A stretch of DNA of 64,000 nt from JARRPM01 sp963765545 (GTDB lineage: Bacteria; Pseudomonadota; Gammaproteobacteria; Pseudomonadales; Halieaceae): NCBI GenBank assembly GCA_963765545.1, contig CAVXWW010000009.1:766700-830699 (forward strand), written 5' to 3'. A program made the translations under genes and the position numbers. Below are positions 24,770 to 33,714 of the stretch, piece by piece. Position 1 is the first letter of the stretch. The number at the start of each line of letters is the position of its first letter. Under the pieces are notes generated by a model. The model saw only the letters and a list, made by a program, of their open reading frames with translations. It did not search any database and was not told the DNA's origin.

Positions 24770-25556
24770 GCGTTTAATTGTCGTTACAATACTAATGTAA
24801 TGAACCAGCCTAAACTACTGTTCGGGATTAGTTGACCACTACAGGATGGCCTTTCGTGGGTGGCCATCTGGCCATTCAAAGCTGGTGCGCAATGTCCGTT
24901 ATGAGGTGGAAGCCGCAATCCCTATTACTCGCAGCGTAGGCCTCCCAAGCAATCCCGGCATGACCGCGTCGATAAGAGACGTAAGCCCCTAATCAACCCA
25001 AACGACCGCTATCGAGAAAAGCAGACGTTCACCACCTGGCCCGGGTCTTTATAGAGCTTACCCAAGCTCGCCAGTCAGCTTCAATCAACAGCGTCGAGCC
25101 TATAGGGGGGCTACCCTAGCCAAAATTCTTCCGGACTCGTGGCCAGTTTTTCTTTTAGACAGATTTCCCCGTGTCGCCTCTACATGCACAACCACAATCC
25201 ATTCCCCACAATTCCATGTCCCGCATAGAACCCCGATCCAACCGGTTCTTTGAGATTCATCGGAAATCGTCGGTAATCGATGAAAATAATAGGTGTTCTT
25301 GGGAATTTCTCTGATAGTTTCATGATTTTTCGGGAAATCAAATCAGATAGCGCATAGGCCATTTGTTTGAGGCCTGGGCCGAAACCTCACCCGTCATGCT
25401 TCACACAATACTGGCCCGACCTGATCAACGTGAGAGAAGCACACAAATCATGTATCACAGGCTAAACTGAAAAGGTAGCTGCTGAAAAAGTGTCTATTTG
25501 AACTCGCTTGAAAAAAGCCAAAGAATTCTTTCGCGCGCTGAAAATGGAAAACGAAT
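24770..25556. other. Long intergenic stretch with a small Cys-protein remnant
   Basis: No complete gene is seen. On the minus strand, 25387-25426 reads (I)RSGQYCVKHDG followed by a stop, which matches the tail of the Cys-repeat protein at 26417 (KSGLYCVRHDGQ-stop). This is the only trace of that second copy. A 21-nt motif occurs at 24787. The rest, about 24810-25380, is unrecognised, and no clear ribosome site precedes the SDR gene at 25557. Confidence 0.4.
24787..24807 (+). repeat. 21-nt dispersed motif, copy 3
   Basis: CAATACTAATGTAATGAACC plus A lies 17 bp after the HlyD-type gene stop. No inverted partner was found nearby. Confidence 0.55.
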
Positions 25557-26354
25557 ATGGAAAAACTACTGGAAGGTAAAGTCGCTTTGGTCATGGGTGC
25601 TGGCTCTTGCGGACCGGGCTGGGGTAACGGCAAAGCTGCCGCGGTGGCTTATGCACGAGAGGGCGCGAAGATTGTAGCGGTAGATCTGGATCTGGTGCGG
25701 GCGCAAGAAACAGAATCCATTATCTTAAAGGAAGGTGGAAAATGCATTTCGATTGCTGGGAACGTGAGTTCGGAGTCCGATGTAAAGGGTATAGTTAACC
25801 AAGCGGTAGACCAATGGGGTCGCATCGATGTGCTACATAACAACGTTGGGATCGCGAAACTGGGTGACCCTGTTGCGCTGGATAGCGCCGATTGGGATAT
25901 AGTGATGGATGTAAACCTGAAGAGCGCCTACCTTGCATGCAAGAGCGTATTACCGGTAATGCTTAAACAGGACTGTGGTGTGATCACCAATATTTCATCA
26001 GTTGCCAGCTTGAGAGTGTTGTCAGGCGCGATGTTGACCTACAACGTATCCAAGGCAGCCTTGAATAACCTGACGCAGACGGTTGCCATTGGCTATGCCA
26101 GCAGGGGCATCAGGGCGAATGCTATCTTACCTGGCTTGATGGACACACCGATGATCTATGATGTTGATGAATACGTCGAAATGTTTGGAGGGAAAGAAAA
26201 GTTTGTGGCTTCCAGACATGCGATGTGTCCCACGGGAAAAATGGGGGATGCCTGGGATGTTGCCAATGCCGCTGTTTTTCTCGCGTCCGACAGGGCCAAG
26301 TACATAAACGGAGTCATCCTCCCTGTTGATGGGGGTCTGAATCTAGCAAAATGA
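25557..26354 (+). CDS. Short-chain dehydrogenase/reductase
   Basis: The 265-residue classical SDR has the Rossmann motif MGAGSCGPGWGNGKA (an unusually long Gly loop), the NNVG motif (LHNNVGIAKL) and the catalytic tetrad Asn/Ser/Tyr/Lys in ISSVASLRVLSGAMLTYNVS then KAALNN. The C-terminal DVANAAVFLASDRAKYINGV and LPVDGG are the family's usual ending. The Asp in AVDLDL after strand 2 favours NAD(H). The substrate is not predictable. It stands alone between an 800-bp gap and the Cys-repeat pseudogene. No strong ribosome site was found, but the family length and start fit. Confidence 0.9.
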   Translation: MEKLLEGKVALVMGAGSCGPGWGNGKAAAVAYAREGAKIVAVDLDLVRAQETESIILKEGGKCISIAGNVSSESDVKGIVNQAVDQWGRIDVLHNNVGIAKLGDPVALDSADWDIVMDVNLKSAYLACKSVLPVMLKQDCGVITNISSVASLRVLSGAMLTYNVSKAALNNLTQTVAIGYASRGIRANAILPGLMDTPMIYDVDEYVEMFGGKEKFVASRHAMCPTGKMGDAWDVANAAVFLASDRAKYINGVILPVDGGLNLAK

Positions 26355-26416
26355 GTTTGTCGGCTTATCGTGATAAATGATTAATTTGACTCATACGTCA
26401 AATAATGGCCTTGGCT

Positions 26417-26746
26417 TTATTGCCCATCGTGCCTCACACAATACAGCCCAGATTTATACCAGCCGCTGGGACAATTCGTCCCCTCCCAGGGCATAGCCTC
26501 CTTGTCGGATTGGCTGCTGTATTGTTTGCAGTAATTGCCTGATTTGTAGCATCCCCTGGGGCATTTGCTGCCGCTCTTGGTGATGATATTTTGTACAGAG
26601 TTTGATGAAGAGGGGAACGGCTTGCAGTAGTCGCTGCTGCGATAAGTGCCAGAGGGGCAGGAATCTCCCTTGCGGGGGATGGGGGTTTGGGCGATGGTGG
26701 TGGTTGCTTAAAGGAGCAGGGTAAAGGTAAATAAAAATTTCGGCAT
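26417..26746 (-). pseudogene. Exported Cys-repeat protein with in-frame stop in the signal peptide
   Basis: A strong AAAGGAGGT site precedes the ATG at 26744-26746. The frame reads MPKFLFTFTLLL, then TAA, then in the same frame ATTTIAQTPIPRKGDS and three copies of a C-P-x-G-x-Y-x-S-x-x-Y-C unit: CPSGTYRSSDYC, CPRGCYKSGNYC and CPSGWYKSGLYC. It ends RHDGQ at 26417. If the TAA codon were sense, the product would be an exported protein of 109 residues with a signal peptide. A nonsense mutation is the simple reading; stop readthrough cannot be excluded. No family was recognised. Confidence 0.65.
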
Positions 26747-26903
26747 GCGGTACCTCCTTTGCTGGCTTCGATTCATCGTTGAGTATTGTCTGCTTTTCTC
26801 AAAAGCGGTCATGTCCGCTGACTCCCTGCAAGTGGCGGGCTTACTGCACGTTCGTGAATCCGGGCGGATCGGATTGAAAGTCCACGTGGTGGCCGGCAGC
26901 GAT

Positions 26904-27113
26904 CTATACGCCATTCCGATATGCCTCAAATCGGCCATCAGAATGAATGTGTTCGATGACGCCCTCAACGTCCTGGGCCTGACCGCCGCGCATATAAAAA
27001 ATGGTCGCCCACCATCCGGCAAACTCAGGTGGCTGTACGATCCTATTCAATGCCTCGCACCTCCGTTGTCGTCGCCTTCTTCCTGTTGTTAGTATGAGTT
27101 TTAGAGTCCGCAT
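26904..27113 (-). CDS. Doubtful small ORF, 69 aa
   Basis: The minus-strand frame reads MRTLKLILTTGRRRRQRRCE..PPEFAGWWATIFYMRGGQAQDV, EGVIEHIHSDGRFEAYRNGV and a stop. The second half has protein-like composition, but an overlapping plus-strand frame (26745-27092) is open too. I cannot decide which, if either, is real. No ribosome site or family match was seen. Confidence 0.2.
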   Translation of the reverse strand: MRTLKLILTTGRRRRQRRCEALNRIVQPPEFAGWWATIFYMRGGQAQDVEGVIEHIHSDGRFEAYRNGV

Positions 27114-27135
27114 TGGCGGCTAACGGTTACAATTG

Positions 27136-28704
27136 ATGGAGGTTCACGGCATCACAGTTTTCCTGAAGGCCCTGGGCACCGGGCTGCTCATCGGTGCAGC
27201 GGCGCTGGTAGCAGCGCTGTTGTGGCCAATGGCTGATCCACCATGGCTGGCCCACTCGGGGCCGGTCGCGCTAGTGGATGTAACGATTATCGATGTGGAG
27301 CACGGCACGGCATGGGCGGGACAAACCGTGGTTTTGCGCGATGGTCACATCGAGCGCGTCGGGCCGGTATCGAATGTGGCGTTGCCTGCGGACATTCGCA
27401 GTCTGAATGCACGGGGACAGTTCCTGATCCCTGGCCTGTGGGACATGCACACCCACTCGATCAAGCGTTCGCCACAATTCCACCATGCATTGTATATTGC
27501 CAACGGCGTGACCAGTGTGCGCGACATGTCCGGTTGCCTCTCCGAGGACGACTCCTACTGGGCCTGCCCGCACGACCGCCGCCGTTGGACAAATGAAGCG
27601 GTGCGCGGGAAACGTGTCTCGCCGCGCTACCCGCTGCAGAGCAGCTACCAGACCAACGGCGGCAACGAAGTGCCTGAGGGCCTGCCGGTATTCTTCCGCC
27701 TGGAGAGCCTGGCGCACGCAGAAGAGTTGGCAGGATTCTATCGTGACCAAGGTGTGGACTTCATTAAAACTTACACCGAACTCACACCGCAGCAGTTCGC
27801 CTGGATCGCCCGGAGTGCGCGTGAGAAAGGGCTAAGCATCGCCGGTCATCGTCCTGTTAAGGTCTCCCTGGCAGCAGCGCTCGCAATGGGGCAACGCTCC
27901 TTTGAACATGGCCGGTTGTTTCTGTTCGAGTGCTTCGGCGGCGCGCAGCCCTTCCGCACCGCCCCCGACCCACTCGCAGCCTACAATGCCACTTTAAGGA
28001 TGCGGCTGCTGGCGGAGCGTGACGACGTCGCCTGTGCGCAACACATGGACAACATGGCCGAAGCTGGCGCCTGGTGGGTGCCGACACTGACTACCCTGCG
28101 CATGGCCGTGACCGCCACCCAGCCAGCCGCACACAAAGACCCGCGCCTGGCAGACGTGCCCTGGCTGCGGCGCAAGCTGCTGTGGGAACCGGATGCACGC
28201 CGCGCCGCCGCCGAACCGCTGGCGAGTGACGGACGCAGCATCCACGCGCGCCTGTTTGCCCTCGCCTCGCGAGACGTTCGCCAGGCTAATGCGGCCGGCG
28301 TGCGTATCCTGGCGGGCACCGACACAACCGACACATTGGTATTCCCTGGTTCCAGCCTGCACGACGAACTGCAGATGCTGGTTGATGCTGGGCTAACTCC
28401 GGCGCAGGCGCTCCGCACTGCCACCATCACCGCGGCGGAGTTCGCCGGCGCGCGAGCCACACACGGCACCATTGCACCCGGCAATGTTGCGGATCTGGTG
28501 CTGCTGGAGGCCGACCCCCTGGCCGACATCGCCCATACGAGGCGGATCGCCGGGGTGTTTATCGCCGGCCACCACCACGACGCACGGTCACTGCAGGCGC
28601 TGCGGAAGTTCGCGGGCGCGCAGGCCTCAAGCGTGAGTGCCAATCTGCGGCTTTTGTGGGATATGTTGGCCAGCCCGTTGATGCGACGCCAGCTGGCCGA
28701 CTGA
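27136..28704 (+). CDS. Membrane-anchored amidohydrolase (metallo-dependent hydrolase)
   Basis: The product of about 522 residues has one N-terminal membrane helix (FLKALGTGLLIGAAALVAAL), then an amidohydrolase fold: strand domain VALVDVTIIDVEHGTAWAGQ, metal motif LWDMHTHS (HxH), possible carboxylated Lys in VDFIKTYTE, His in SIAGHRPVKV and RSFEHGR, and Asp in LAGTDTTD. It resembles imidazolonepropionase-like or prolidase-type members, which cleave amide or peptide bonds. The 3' half from 28411 is duplicated at 9131. A convergent 123-aa membrane gene follows. I favour the ATG at 27136 over the TTG at 27133; the ribosome site is weak. Confidence 0.88.
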   Translation: MEVHGITVFLKALGTGLLIGAAALVAALLWPMADPPWLAHSGPVALVDVTIIDVEHGTAWAGQTVVLRDGHIERVGPVSNVALPADIRSLNARGQFLIPGLWDMHTHSIKRSPQFHHALYIANGVTSVRDMSGCLSEDDSYWACPHDRRRWTNEAVRGKRVSPRYPLQSSYQTNGGNEVPEGLPVFFRLESLAHAEELAGFYRDQGVDFIKTYTELTPQQFAWIARSAREKGLSIAGHRPVKVSLAAALAMGQRSFEHGRLFLFECFGGAQPFRTAPDPLAAYNATLRMRLLAERDDVACAQHMDNMAEAGAWWVPTLTTLRMAVTATQPAAHKDPRLADVPWLRRKLLWEPDARRAAAEPLASDGRSIHARLFALASRDVRQANAAGVRILAGTDTTDTLVFPGSSLHDELQMLVDAGLTPAQALRTATITAAEFAGARATHGTIAPGNVADLVLLEADPLADIAHTRRIAGVFIAGHHHDARSLQALRKFAGAQASSVSANLRLLWDMLASPLMRRQLAD

Positions 28705-29322
28705 GATGCTAAGAGTTTTTATGCCGGGAATATGGCACGATCGACTTTAACGGCCTGTCAGCTGGACTCGTCATTCGTTTTCATATGGATAAAGTACACG
28801 GTTGTGCCTACACCGGCCAAAAACAAAACGAACGATGTTATGCCGGCAAACACCGGCGCAGCCACGCCAACGTCACGGGAGGCCAGAATAGTAACTAACA
28901 GGGCGTTATTTTCTGCAAGGTAGATACTTAACGCTGTCACGGCCAAAGAAGCGAGCAGATATAACATAGTCACCAGCCCTCGCATCAATCCAGTGAGGAG
29001 GTTTCTTCCGGCGAATACAGCCACAATCGTAGCAAACGTGATTGTAAGCCAGGTTTGAAACTGGATTACAATGGCCTCTTCGTTGATTCGAATCAGTTCC
29101 AGAATTTCTGCGACGGTAAGCTCTTCCATCAGTCACCTGATAAGCGGTTATTCTGCGTGCCGAACACGCACGGCACTGACAAGCCCAATGGGCTTGGCGT
29201 TAGTTGCTTTCAACTCGTTACGGCCAGAGCTTACATTAGTTTTTATTTACAGGTGGATGCCAATGCCCAAAAAAAGCATAAGCGTCCAGTAACATTCTCC
29301 AGCCTAGCAGAGAAGCCCGCCA
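28411..29322 (+). repeat. 912-bp duplication, copy 2 (partner 9131-10042)
   Basis: This is the likely original location because the amidohydrolase gene is complete here. The block ends at 29322, 10 bp before the TetR operator-like palindrome. See copy 1 for the comparison. Confidence 0.9.
28758..29129 (-). CDS. Small membrane protein, 123 aa (copy 2 of 2)
   Basis: Identical in sequence to the product of 9478-9849: an acidic amphipathic N-terminus and three membrane helices, ending MKTNDESS. In this location it is convergent with the full amidohydrolase gene (stops 53 bp apart) and divergent from the TetR gene. No family was recognised. Being present twice in full, it may be over-expressed relative to a single-copy strain. 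Confidence 0.7.
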   Translation of the reverse strand: MEELTVAEILELIRINEEAIVIQFQTWLTITFATIVAVFAGRNLLTGLMRGLVTMLYLLASLAVTALSIYLAENNALLVTILASRDVGVAAPVFAGITSFVLFLAGVGTTVYFIHMKTNDESS

Positions 29323-29332
29323 GTTGCTTGCC

Positions 29333-29356
29333 ATTATGGAATAAACATTCCATAAT
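29333..29356. promoter_or_regulatory. Perfect 10-bp palindrome, likely TetR operator
   Basis: ATTATGGAAT-AAAC-ATTCCATAAT lies 33 bp before the TetR-family gene start. Such palindromes next to TetR genes are usually autoregulatory operators. It would control the TetR-crotonase-DUF1993-GST operon. Confidence 0.7.
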
Positions 29357-29389
29357 TAGTTCATCCTTCCTACATCAAGGCCAGCACCA

Positions 29390-29974
29390 ATGGCAAGACC
29401 GGTACAAATCGAGCGCGAGAAAGCACTGAAGGCAGCGCGGCTACTATTTTGGAGTCAGGGTTATACGGCCACATCTATGGCCCAGCTACTTCATGCTATG
29501 AGTATTGGAAGCGGCAGTTTCTATACGGCCTTTGAGAGCAAAGCTGAACTCTTCAAGCGAGTGGTTGACGACTACAGGGATTGGTCCATCAATCAATTTA
29601 CCCAGGTGCGCACCAATCATAAAGGACTGGATGCTGTTCGACTATTCCTGGATAGAACGTTAGTCGATATCAGTAACGCCGGTCGTCGTAAAGGCTGCCT
29701 GCTGGTGAACAGTGTGTTGGAACTGGACGATGTCGACCAAGAGCTTTACCAGCACGCTCGGAATGCCTTGAAAAACCTGGATTTGGCTTTCCGGGACTGT
29801 GTAGATGAGGCAAGTGCTGCCGGTAAATTGAATCGCCATTTGACAGAGGTCGACGCGGTGAGGCTACTTTCTACACAAGTCCAGGGACTGCGTGTAGAAA
29901 GTCGACTGGGATTATCGAAGGCAGAAGCCCGGCAACGGGTAGCGGTGTTGATAGACCTCATTTCCACTGTGTAG
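29390..29974 (+). CDS. TetR/AcrR-family regulator
   Basis: The 194-residue protein has the N-terminal TetR HTH (KALKAARLLFWSQGYTATSM, AQLLHAMSIGSGSFYTAFES, KAELFKRVV). A ligand-binding region with GRRKGCLLVNSVLELDDVDQ follows, typical of TetR regulators with a C-terminal domain of the NemR/AcuR type, some of which sense reactive electrophiles or thiols (Cys in RRKGCLL). It leads a four-gene operon (next start 21 bp downstream) and probably binds the palindrome at 29333-29356. The presence of a glutathione transferase in the operon fits an electrophile-response role, which is inference. Confidence 0.88.
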   Translation: MARPVQIEREKALKAARLLFWSQGYTATSMAQLLHAMSIGSGSFYTAFESKAELFKRVVDDYRDWSINQFTQVRTNHKGLDAVRLFLDRTLVDISNAGRRKGCLLVNSVLELDDVDQELYQHARNALKNLDLAFRDCVDEASAAGKLNRHLTEVDAVRLLSTQVQGLRVESRLGLSKAEARQRVAVLIDLISTV

Positions 29975-29995
29975 TTGAACAAAAGGAGTGTCAAT

Positions 29996-30673
29996 ATGAA
30001 AGTCGAGTTCCAGATCGAAGCGGGCATCGCCATCATCACCATGGATGACGGCAAGAAGAATGCGATTACGCCGGACGCGGCCAGCGAGATTCTCGCCGCA
30101 TTGGAAGAGGCCGAGGCCAGAGCGGATGCCGTTGTATTAGCGGGGCGTCCAGGCGCATTTTGCGCCGGTTTCGATCTGGCCACCATGACCAGTGGTGATA
30201 TGAGCGCCATCAGCGGCCTGGCAACAGCGGGTGCACAGATTCTGCTGAAGCTATATGGCATGGGTAAGCCGCTTGTTGCAGCAGTTACAGGACATGCCTT
30301 TACTATCGGTGCGTTGTGGTTGCTTGCCTGCGACACACGTATCGGGGAAAAGGGCGCGTACAAGTTCGGTATGAATGAAACAGTAATGGGAATGGCGCTG
30401 CCAGATTGGGCACTTGAGGTGCTCAAGGCGCGCCTGAACCCGACGCTCTTTCTCCCCATTGTGACCCAGTCTGTCACTCTTGACCCCGCCCGTGCGGTCG
30501 CCGCGGGATTTCTGGACAGCCTCGCTGATAGCGGAGATGCTGTGAATGCCGCGCTGACCACTGCCCGAGAACTGGCTAAACTGCCAGCTGATGCCTACGC
30601 GGGGAACAAGTTGGCCACCAGGCAGAAAGCGTTAAAAATCATGTCTACCAGCCTGGAGAAAGGCGCCCTCTAA
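29996..30673 (+). CDS. Crotonase-family enoyl-CoA hydratase/isomerase
   Basis: The 225-residue crotonase is shorter than usual (about 260). It shows the oxyanion-hole motifs RPGAFCAGFDLATM and GHAFTIGALWLLACDTRIG, with KNAITPDAASEILAALEEAE near the start. Catalytic Glu positions at the usual places are not obvious (..GHAFTIGALW..), so hydratase activity is uncertain and isomerase- or hydrolase-type chemistry remains possible. I chose the ATG at 29996 because AAAAGGAG lies 8 bases before it; the longer frame from 29975 lacks this. Second gene of the TetR operon. Confidence 0.87.
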   Translation: MKVEFQIEAGIAIITMDDGKKNAITPDAASEILAALEEAEARADAVVLAGRPGAFCAGFDLATMTSGDMSAISGLATAGAQILLKLYGMGKPLVAAVTGHAFTIGALWLLACDTRIGEKGAYKFGMNETVMGMALPDWALEVLKARLNPTLFLPIVTQSVTLDPARAVAAGFLDSLADSGDAVNAALTTARELAKLPADAYAGNKLATRQKALKIMSTSLEKGAL

Positions 30674-30699
30674 ATAACCCCGTCAGGAGTATTTTATCC

Positions 30700-31221
30700 A
30701 TGTCATTTTCACTCTACGATCAAAGCGTGACCTCCTACCTGCAGACACTGGGAGGTGTTGCCACTGTGCTCACCAAGGGAGCGCAGTTTGCCGCGGAAAA
30801 CGGCATCGGCCTGGACGATATAGTCCGCTACAAACTCCGAGACGATATGGCGCCCTTCAGCTTCCAGGTTATCTCGGTATGGCATCATTCGCTCGGCGCG
30901 ATAGAGGGCCTTAAGAAGGGTGAGTTTCAGCCTCCACCGAAGATGAGCGACATGAGCTACCAGGATCTCCAGGGTCTGGTACAGGAAGCAACGGTACGGC
31001 TGAAGGGTGAATCGCGTGAAGATATAGACGCGCTTGCGGACGGGCCTTTGATCTTCAAGGTGGGTGGATCTGAAACTCCCTTTATTGCAAGGTACTTCAT
31101 ACAATCCTTTTCCCTGCCAAATTTCTACTTTCACGCGACGACTACCTATGTAGTACTGCGTGAGCATGGGGTCCCGTTGGGGAAGATGGACTACCTGGGA
31201 CAACTACGTGTGAACATCTAG
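30700..31221 (+). CDS. DUF1993-family protein (DinB-like fold)
   Basis: The 173-residue protein fits DUF1993: MSFSLYDQSVTSYLQTLGGV, LTKGAQFAAENGIGLDDIVR, YKLRDDMAPFSFQVISVWHH, SLGAIEGLKKGEF and FYFHATTTYVVLREHGVPLG, KMDYLG. The paired His (VWHHS and YFHATT) sit where DinB-type four-helix proteins bind metal. Third gene of the operon, 26 bp after the crotonase gene. Members often neighbour GST and TetR genes; biochemical role unknown. Confidence 0.87.
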   Translation: MSFSLYDQSVTSYLQTLGGVATVLTKGAQFAAENGIGLDDIVRYKLRDDMAPFSFQVISVWHHSLGAIEGLKKGEFQPPPKMSDMSYQDLQGLVQEATVRLKGESREDIDALADGPLIFKVGGSETPFIARYFIQSFSLPNFYFHATTTYVVLREHGVPLGKMDYLGQLRVNI

Positions 31222-31237
31222 CCAGCAGGAGGATGTC

Positions 31238-31972
31238 ATGACTATAGAGCTGTGGACGTCGGCCACCCCTAACGGCTGGAAGGTGACTATCATGTTGGAG
31301 GAGCTGAAGGAAGCCGGTCTGGTCCTCCCGCAGGTTGATGTGATTCCTATCGACCTGTTCAAACGCGAACAGTTTTCCGAATCATTTACCGAGGTCAGTC
31401 CCAACCAGAAGATTCCGGGGTTGCGTGATGGGGACAGGACCATCATGGAGAGTTGTGCCATTTTGTTGTACCTGGCGGAGAAATACCCATCGCCTCTGTT
31501 ACCCCCGAATGAAACGCGCTGGAATGTCATCCAGTGGTTGTTCTGGCAGGCAGCAGGCATGGGACCAACCTTTGGCAACAAACTCGCCTATACACGCTAC
31601 ATGGACGATGTGCCTGCCGAGCAGAAGGCTCATCCGTTGGAGCGCTTCAATAACGAGGCACAGCGTCTGTTGCGTGTCCTGAATAATCAGTTGGCGGGAA
31701 AAAACTATATTTGCGGAGATACGTTCACCATAGCCGACATTGCCTGCTACCCGTGGGTGCGGGGCTGGAAGTGGAGCAAGGTCGACATTACCTCCCATGA
31801 CAATGTTGTAGCTTGGGTGGACAGGGTTCGGGCACGACCGGCAGTGGAGCGCGGCCTGTCCTATGGGTTCCCAAAGGAGGAAATCGACAGTTGGAGCGAC
31901 GAGACTCGTAAGCGCTACGCAACCGGCGGGGCTTCTATCGCCTCCAATGAGAGCATCGTTTCGGACAAGTGA
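31238..31972 (+). CDS. Glutathione S-transferase family protein
   Basis: The 244-residue GST has a thioredoxin-fold N-terminal domain (ELWTSATPNGWKVTIMLEEL, NQKIPGLRDGD with cis-Pro, TIMESCAILLYLAEKYPSPL with the glutathione gamma-Glu contact Glu-Ser). An all-helical C-terminal domain follows (VIQWLFWQAAGMGPTFGNKL, YICGDTFTIADIACYPWVRG). It resembles the YfcG/nu-class group, which includes disulfide reductases. The N-terminal active residue is Thr/Ser or Asn (TSATPN). Last gene of the TetR operon, 16 bp after DUF1993. The Ser-rich tail is unusual. Confidence 0.92.
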   Translation: MTIELWTSATPNGWKVTIMLEELKEAGLVLPQVDVIPIDLFKREQFSESFTEVSPNQKIPGLRDGDRTIMESCAILLYLAEKYPSPLLPPNETRWNVIQWLFWQAAGMGPTFGNKLAYTRYMDDVPAEQKAHPLERFNNEAQRLLRVLNNQLAGKNYICGDTFTIADIACYPWVRGWKWSKVDITSHDNVVAWVDRVRARPAVERGLSYGFPKEEIDSWSDETRKRYATGGASIASNESIVSDK

Positions 31973-32025
31973 GTACAGGTTTTTCCAGGAGTACTTTCAG
32001 TGAGGCGATTTGCCGACTTCCCGTG

Positions 32026-32450
32026 CTAGTCCCTTCGGCCTGGCTTGTTGCCCCCGCAAGATGAATAGAGCAGACGGTATTTCCGTTTCTTTAGTGCATT
32101 GTGGAAGGAGAGCAGGGTAGATGGCTTGATGATGATTGCTGCCCTGATTATCCGTCGTGGGTTCAAAAACAGAGACATAAAGCCGAGTAGGGCACGGTCC
32201 CTGGTAGTCAAATTGGGCGCTCTTTGGCGAGACCTGCTGTGTATGATCAGTTGCTGCTTCAAGCGCAGGTTTTCAGCGATGACTGCGCGACCGCCGCCGG
32301 GTCGTAGCAGCTTTGCCAGGGTGGTAAGCAGGTTTAAAAGCAGGTAAATGACATCTTTCATGCTACCCGAGGGTAATATCATCTGGTCTAGGCGACAACA
32401 GCTAACCATCTGATACCATTGGTGAATTACTAATTCGCCACCCACAGGGT
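32026..32450 (-). mobile_element. Group B rve-type IS, 5' fragment with truncated transposase
   Basis: The minus strand encodes MKDVIYLLLNLLTTLAKLLR, GGGRAVIAENLRLKQQLIIH, SRSRQRAPNLTTRDRALLGF and so on to GGNKPGRRD, close to the N-terminal third of the transposase at 12327. The core domain is absent; the sequence diverges near 32040. The upstream end (GTGGGTGGCGAATTAG on the minus strand) is the IS terminus near 32440. It lies between the GST gene and ackA. Confidence 0.75.
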
Positions 32451-32528
32451 CACAGTGAAAAGCGGGGACAAGACCACCCTCAGCGGCGTACCCGTAAAAG
32501 TCACGACCTGGCGCAACTGCGAGGAGAT

Positions 32529-33710
32529 CTAGGCCGCACCGCCAATCAGCGCCCGCACTTCCCGGGCGATCTGCAGTTCCTCTCGAGTGGGAATGACCAG
32601 CACGGCAACCGCTGAGTCAGCGGCGTGCAGCGCGCGCGCCGAATCGCCAGCTTCGCGGTTCAGGGCCGGGTCAATTGCGATCCCGAAGCCGTCCAGGCCC
32701 TCGAGAATGGCCTCCCGGAGCGCGGGATTGTTTTCTCCCACGCCGGCGGTAAAGACCAGCGCGTCAACCCGGCCGAGTGCGGCGCAATAGGCGCCGATAG
32801 TTTTGCGGATGCGATAGCAATACACCGCCAGTGCCCGCGTCGCGTCGGCATCGTCCTGCGCTGCCCTTGCCGTCACCGCACGCATATCGTTATCGCCGCA
32901 CAAGCCCAGCAGCCCGCTCTCCCGGTTGAGCCCCCGGTCCAGGGTCTCGACATCAAGTCCGTTGCGCAGCAGGTACAGCAGGGCCCCGGGGTCGATATCG
33001 CCGCTGCGGGTGCCCATGACCAGGCCCTCCAGCGGTGTCATGCCCATGGTTGTGTCGACACTGCGACCACCCTGCACCGCGGCGGCACTGGCGCCGCTAC
33101 CCAGGTGCAGGCTCACCAGGTTGGTGGCTGCCAACGGGAGGCCCAGCAGGCGCGCTGTCTCCAGGGTGATGTACTGGTGGGAAATGCCGTGAAAGCCAAA
33201 GCGCCGCACGCCCCAACGCTCCCGCCACTCCGCGGGGATAGCATAGTGACTGGCCGCATCCGGTAGCGATGCGTGAAAAGCCGTATCAAATACGGCGATC
33301 TGGGGAACCCCGGGGAACAACTCCATCGCCGTGGTAATGCCCAGGCGGTTCACCGGGTTGTGCAATGGCGCCAGCGCATCCAGATCCGCGAGTGCGTGCA
33401 AGGTGGGCGGGTCGAGCAAGGTGGTCTGCCTGAAGTGCTCGCCACCGTGGACGACCCTGTGGCCTACCGCGCTGATATCCGCTGTCCCCAGGCTCTCCAT
33501 GATCAGGCCCAGTGCCGCCCGGTGATCTTTCAGCAGCAGGCGCTGGCTCTCGTCCCGGCGCTGGCCGCTGACGGTAGCCAGGCAATGGAACCGGCCTTCG
33601 CGCTCACCAATGCCCTCCGCGGCACCCCGCAGCAGTTCGGTGTCATCCCGGGGATGGAACAGCTGGAATTTGATGGACGAACTTCCGCAGTTGAGTACCA
33701 GGATGGCCAT
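32529..33710 (-). CDS. ackA: Acetate kinase
   Basis: The 393-residue enzyme makes acetate plus ATP from acetyl phosphate and ADP. The family motifs are present: VLNCGSSSIKFQLF at the N-terminus, VGHRVVHGGEHF, AVFDTAFHASLPDAASHYAI, RRFGFHGISHQYI (catalytic His/Arg region), VSLHLGSGASAAAVQGGRSV and DALVFTAGVGENN. I chose the ATG at 33710 because the upstream 45 residues are Arg/Ser-rich and lie over the pta gene. It starts 4 bp after the pta stop, so pta-ackA form one operon. Overflow acetate or energy metabolism in the cytosol. Confidence 0.95.
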   Translation of the reverse strand: MAILVLNCGSSSIKFQLFHPRDDTELLRGAAEGIGEREGRFHCLATVSGQRRDESQRLLLKDHRAALGLIMESLGTADISAVGHRVVHGGEHFRQTTLLDPPTLHALADLDALAPLHNPVNRLGITTAMELFPGVPQIAVFDTAFHASLPDAASHYAIPAEWRERWGVRRFGFHGISHQYITLETARLLGLPLAATNLVSLHLGSGASAAAVQGGRSVDTTMGMTPLEGLVMGTRSGDIDPGALLYLLRNGLDVETLDRGLNRESGLLGLCGDNDMRAVTARAAQDDADATRALAVYCYRIRKTIGAYCAALGRVDALVFTAGVGENNPALREAILEGLDGFGIAIDPALNREAGDSARALHAADSAVAVLVIPTREELQIAREVRALIGGAA

Positions 33711-33714
33711 CGCT

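Noticed and set aside
26745..27092. Plus-strand 115-codon gene
   Set aside because: It overlaps the start region of the Cys-repeat gene and a minus-strand frame, with no domain; not convincing.
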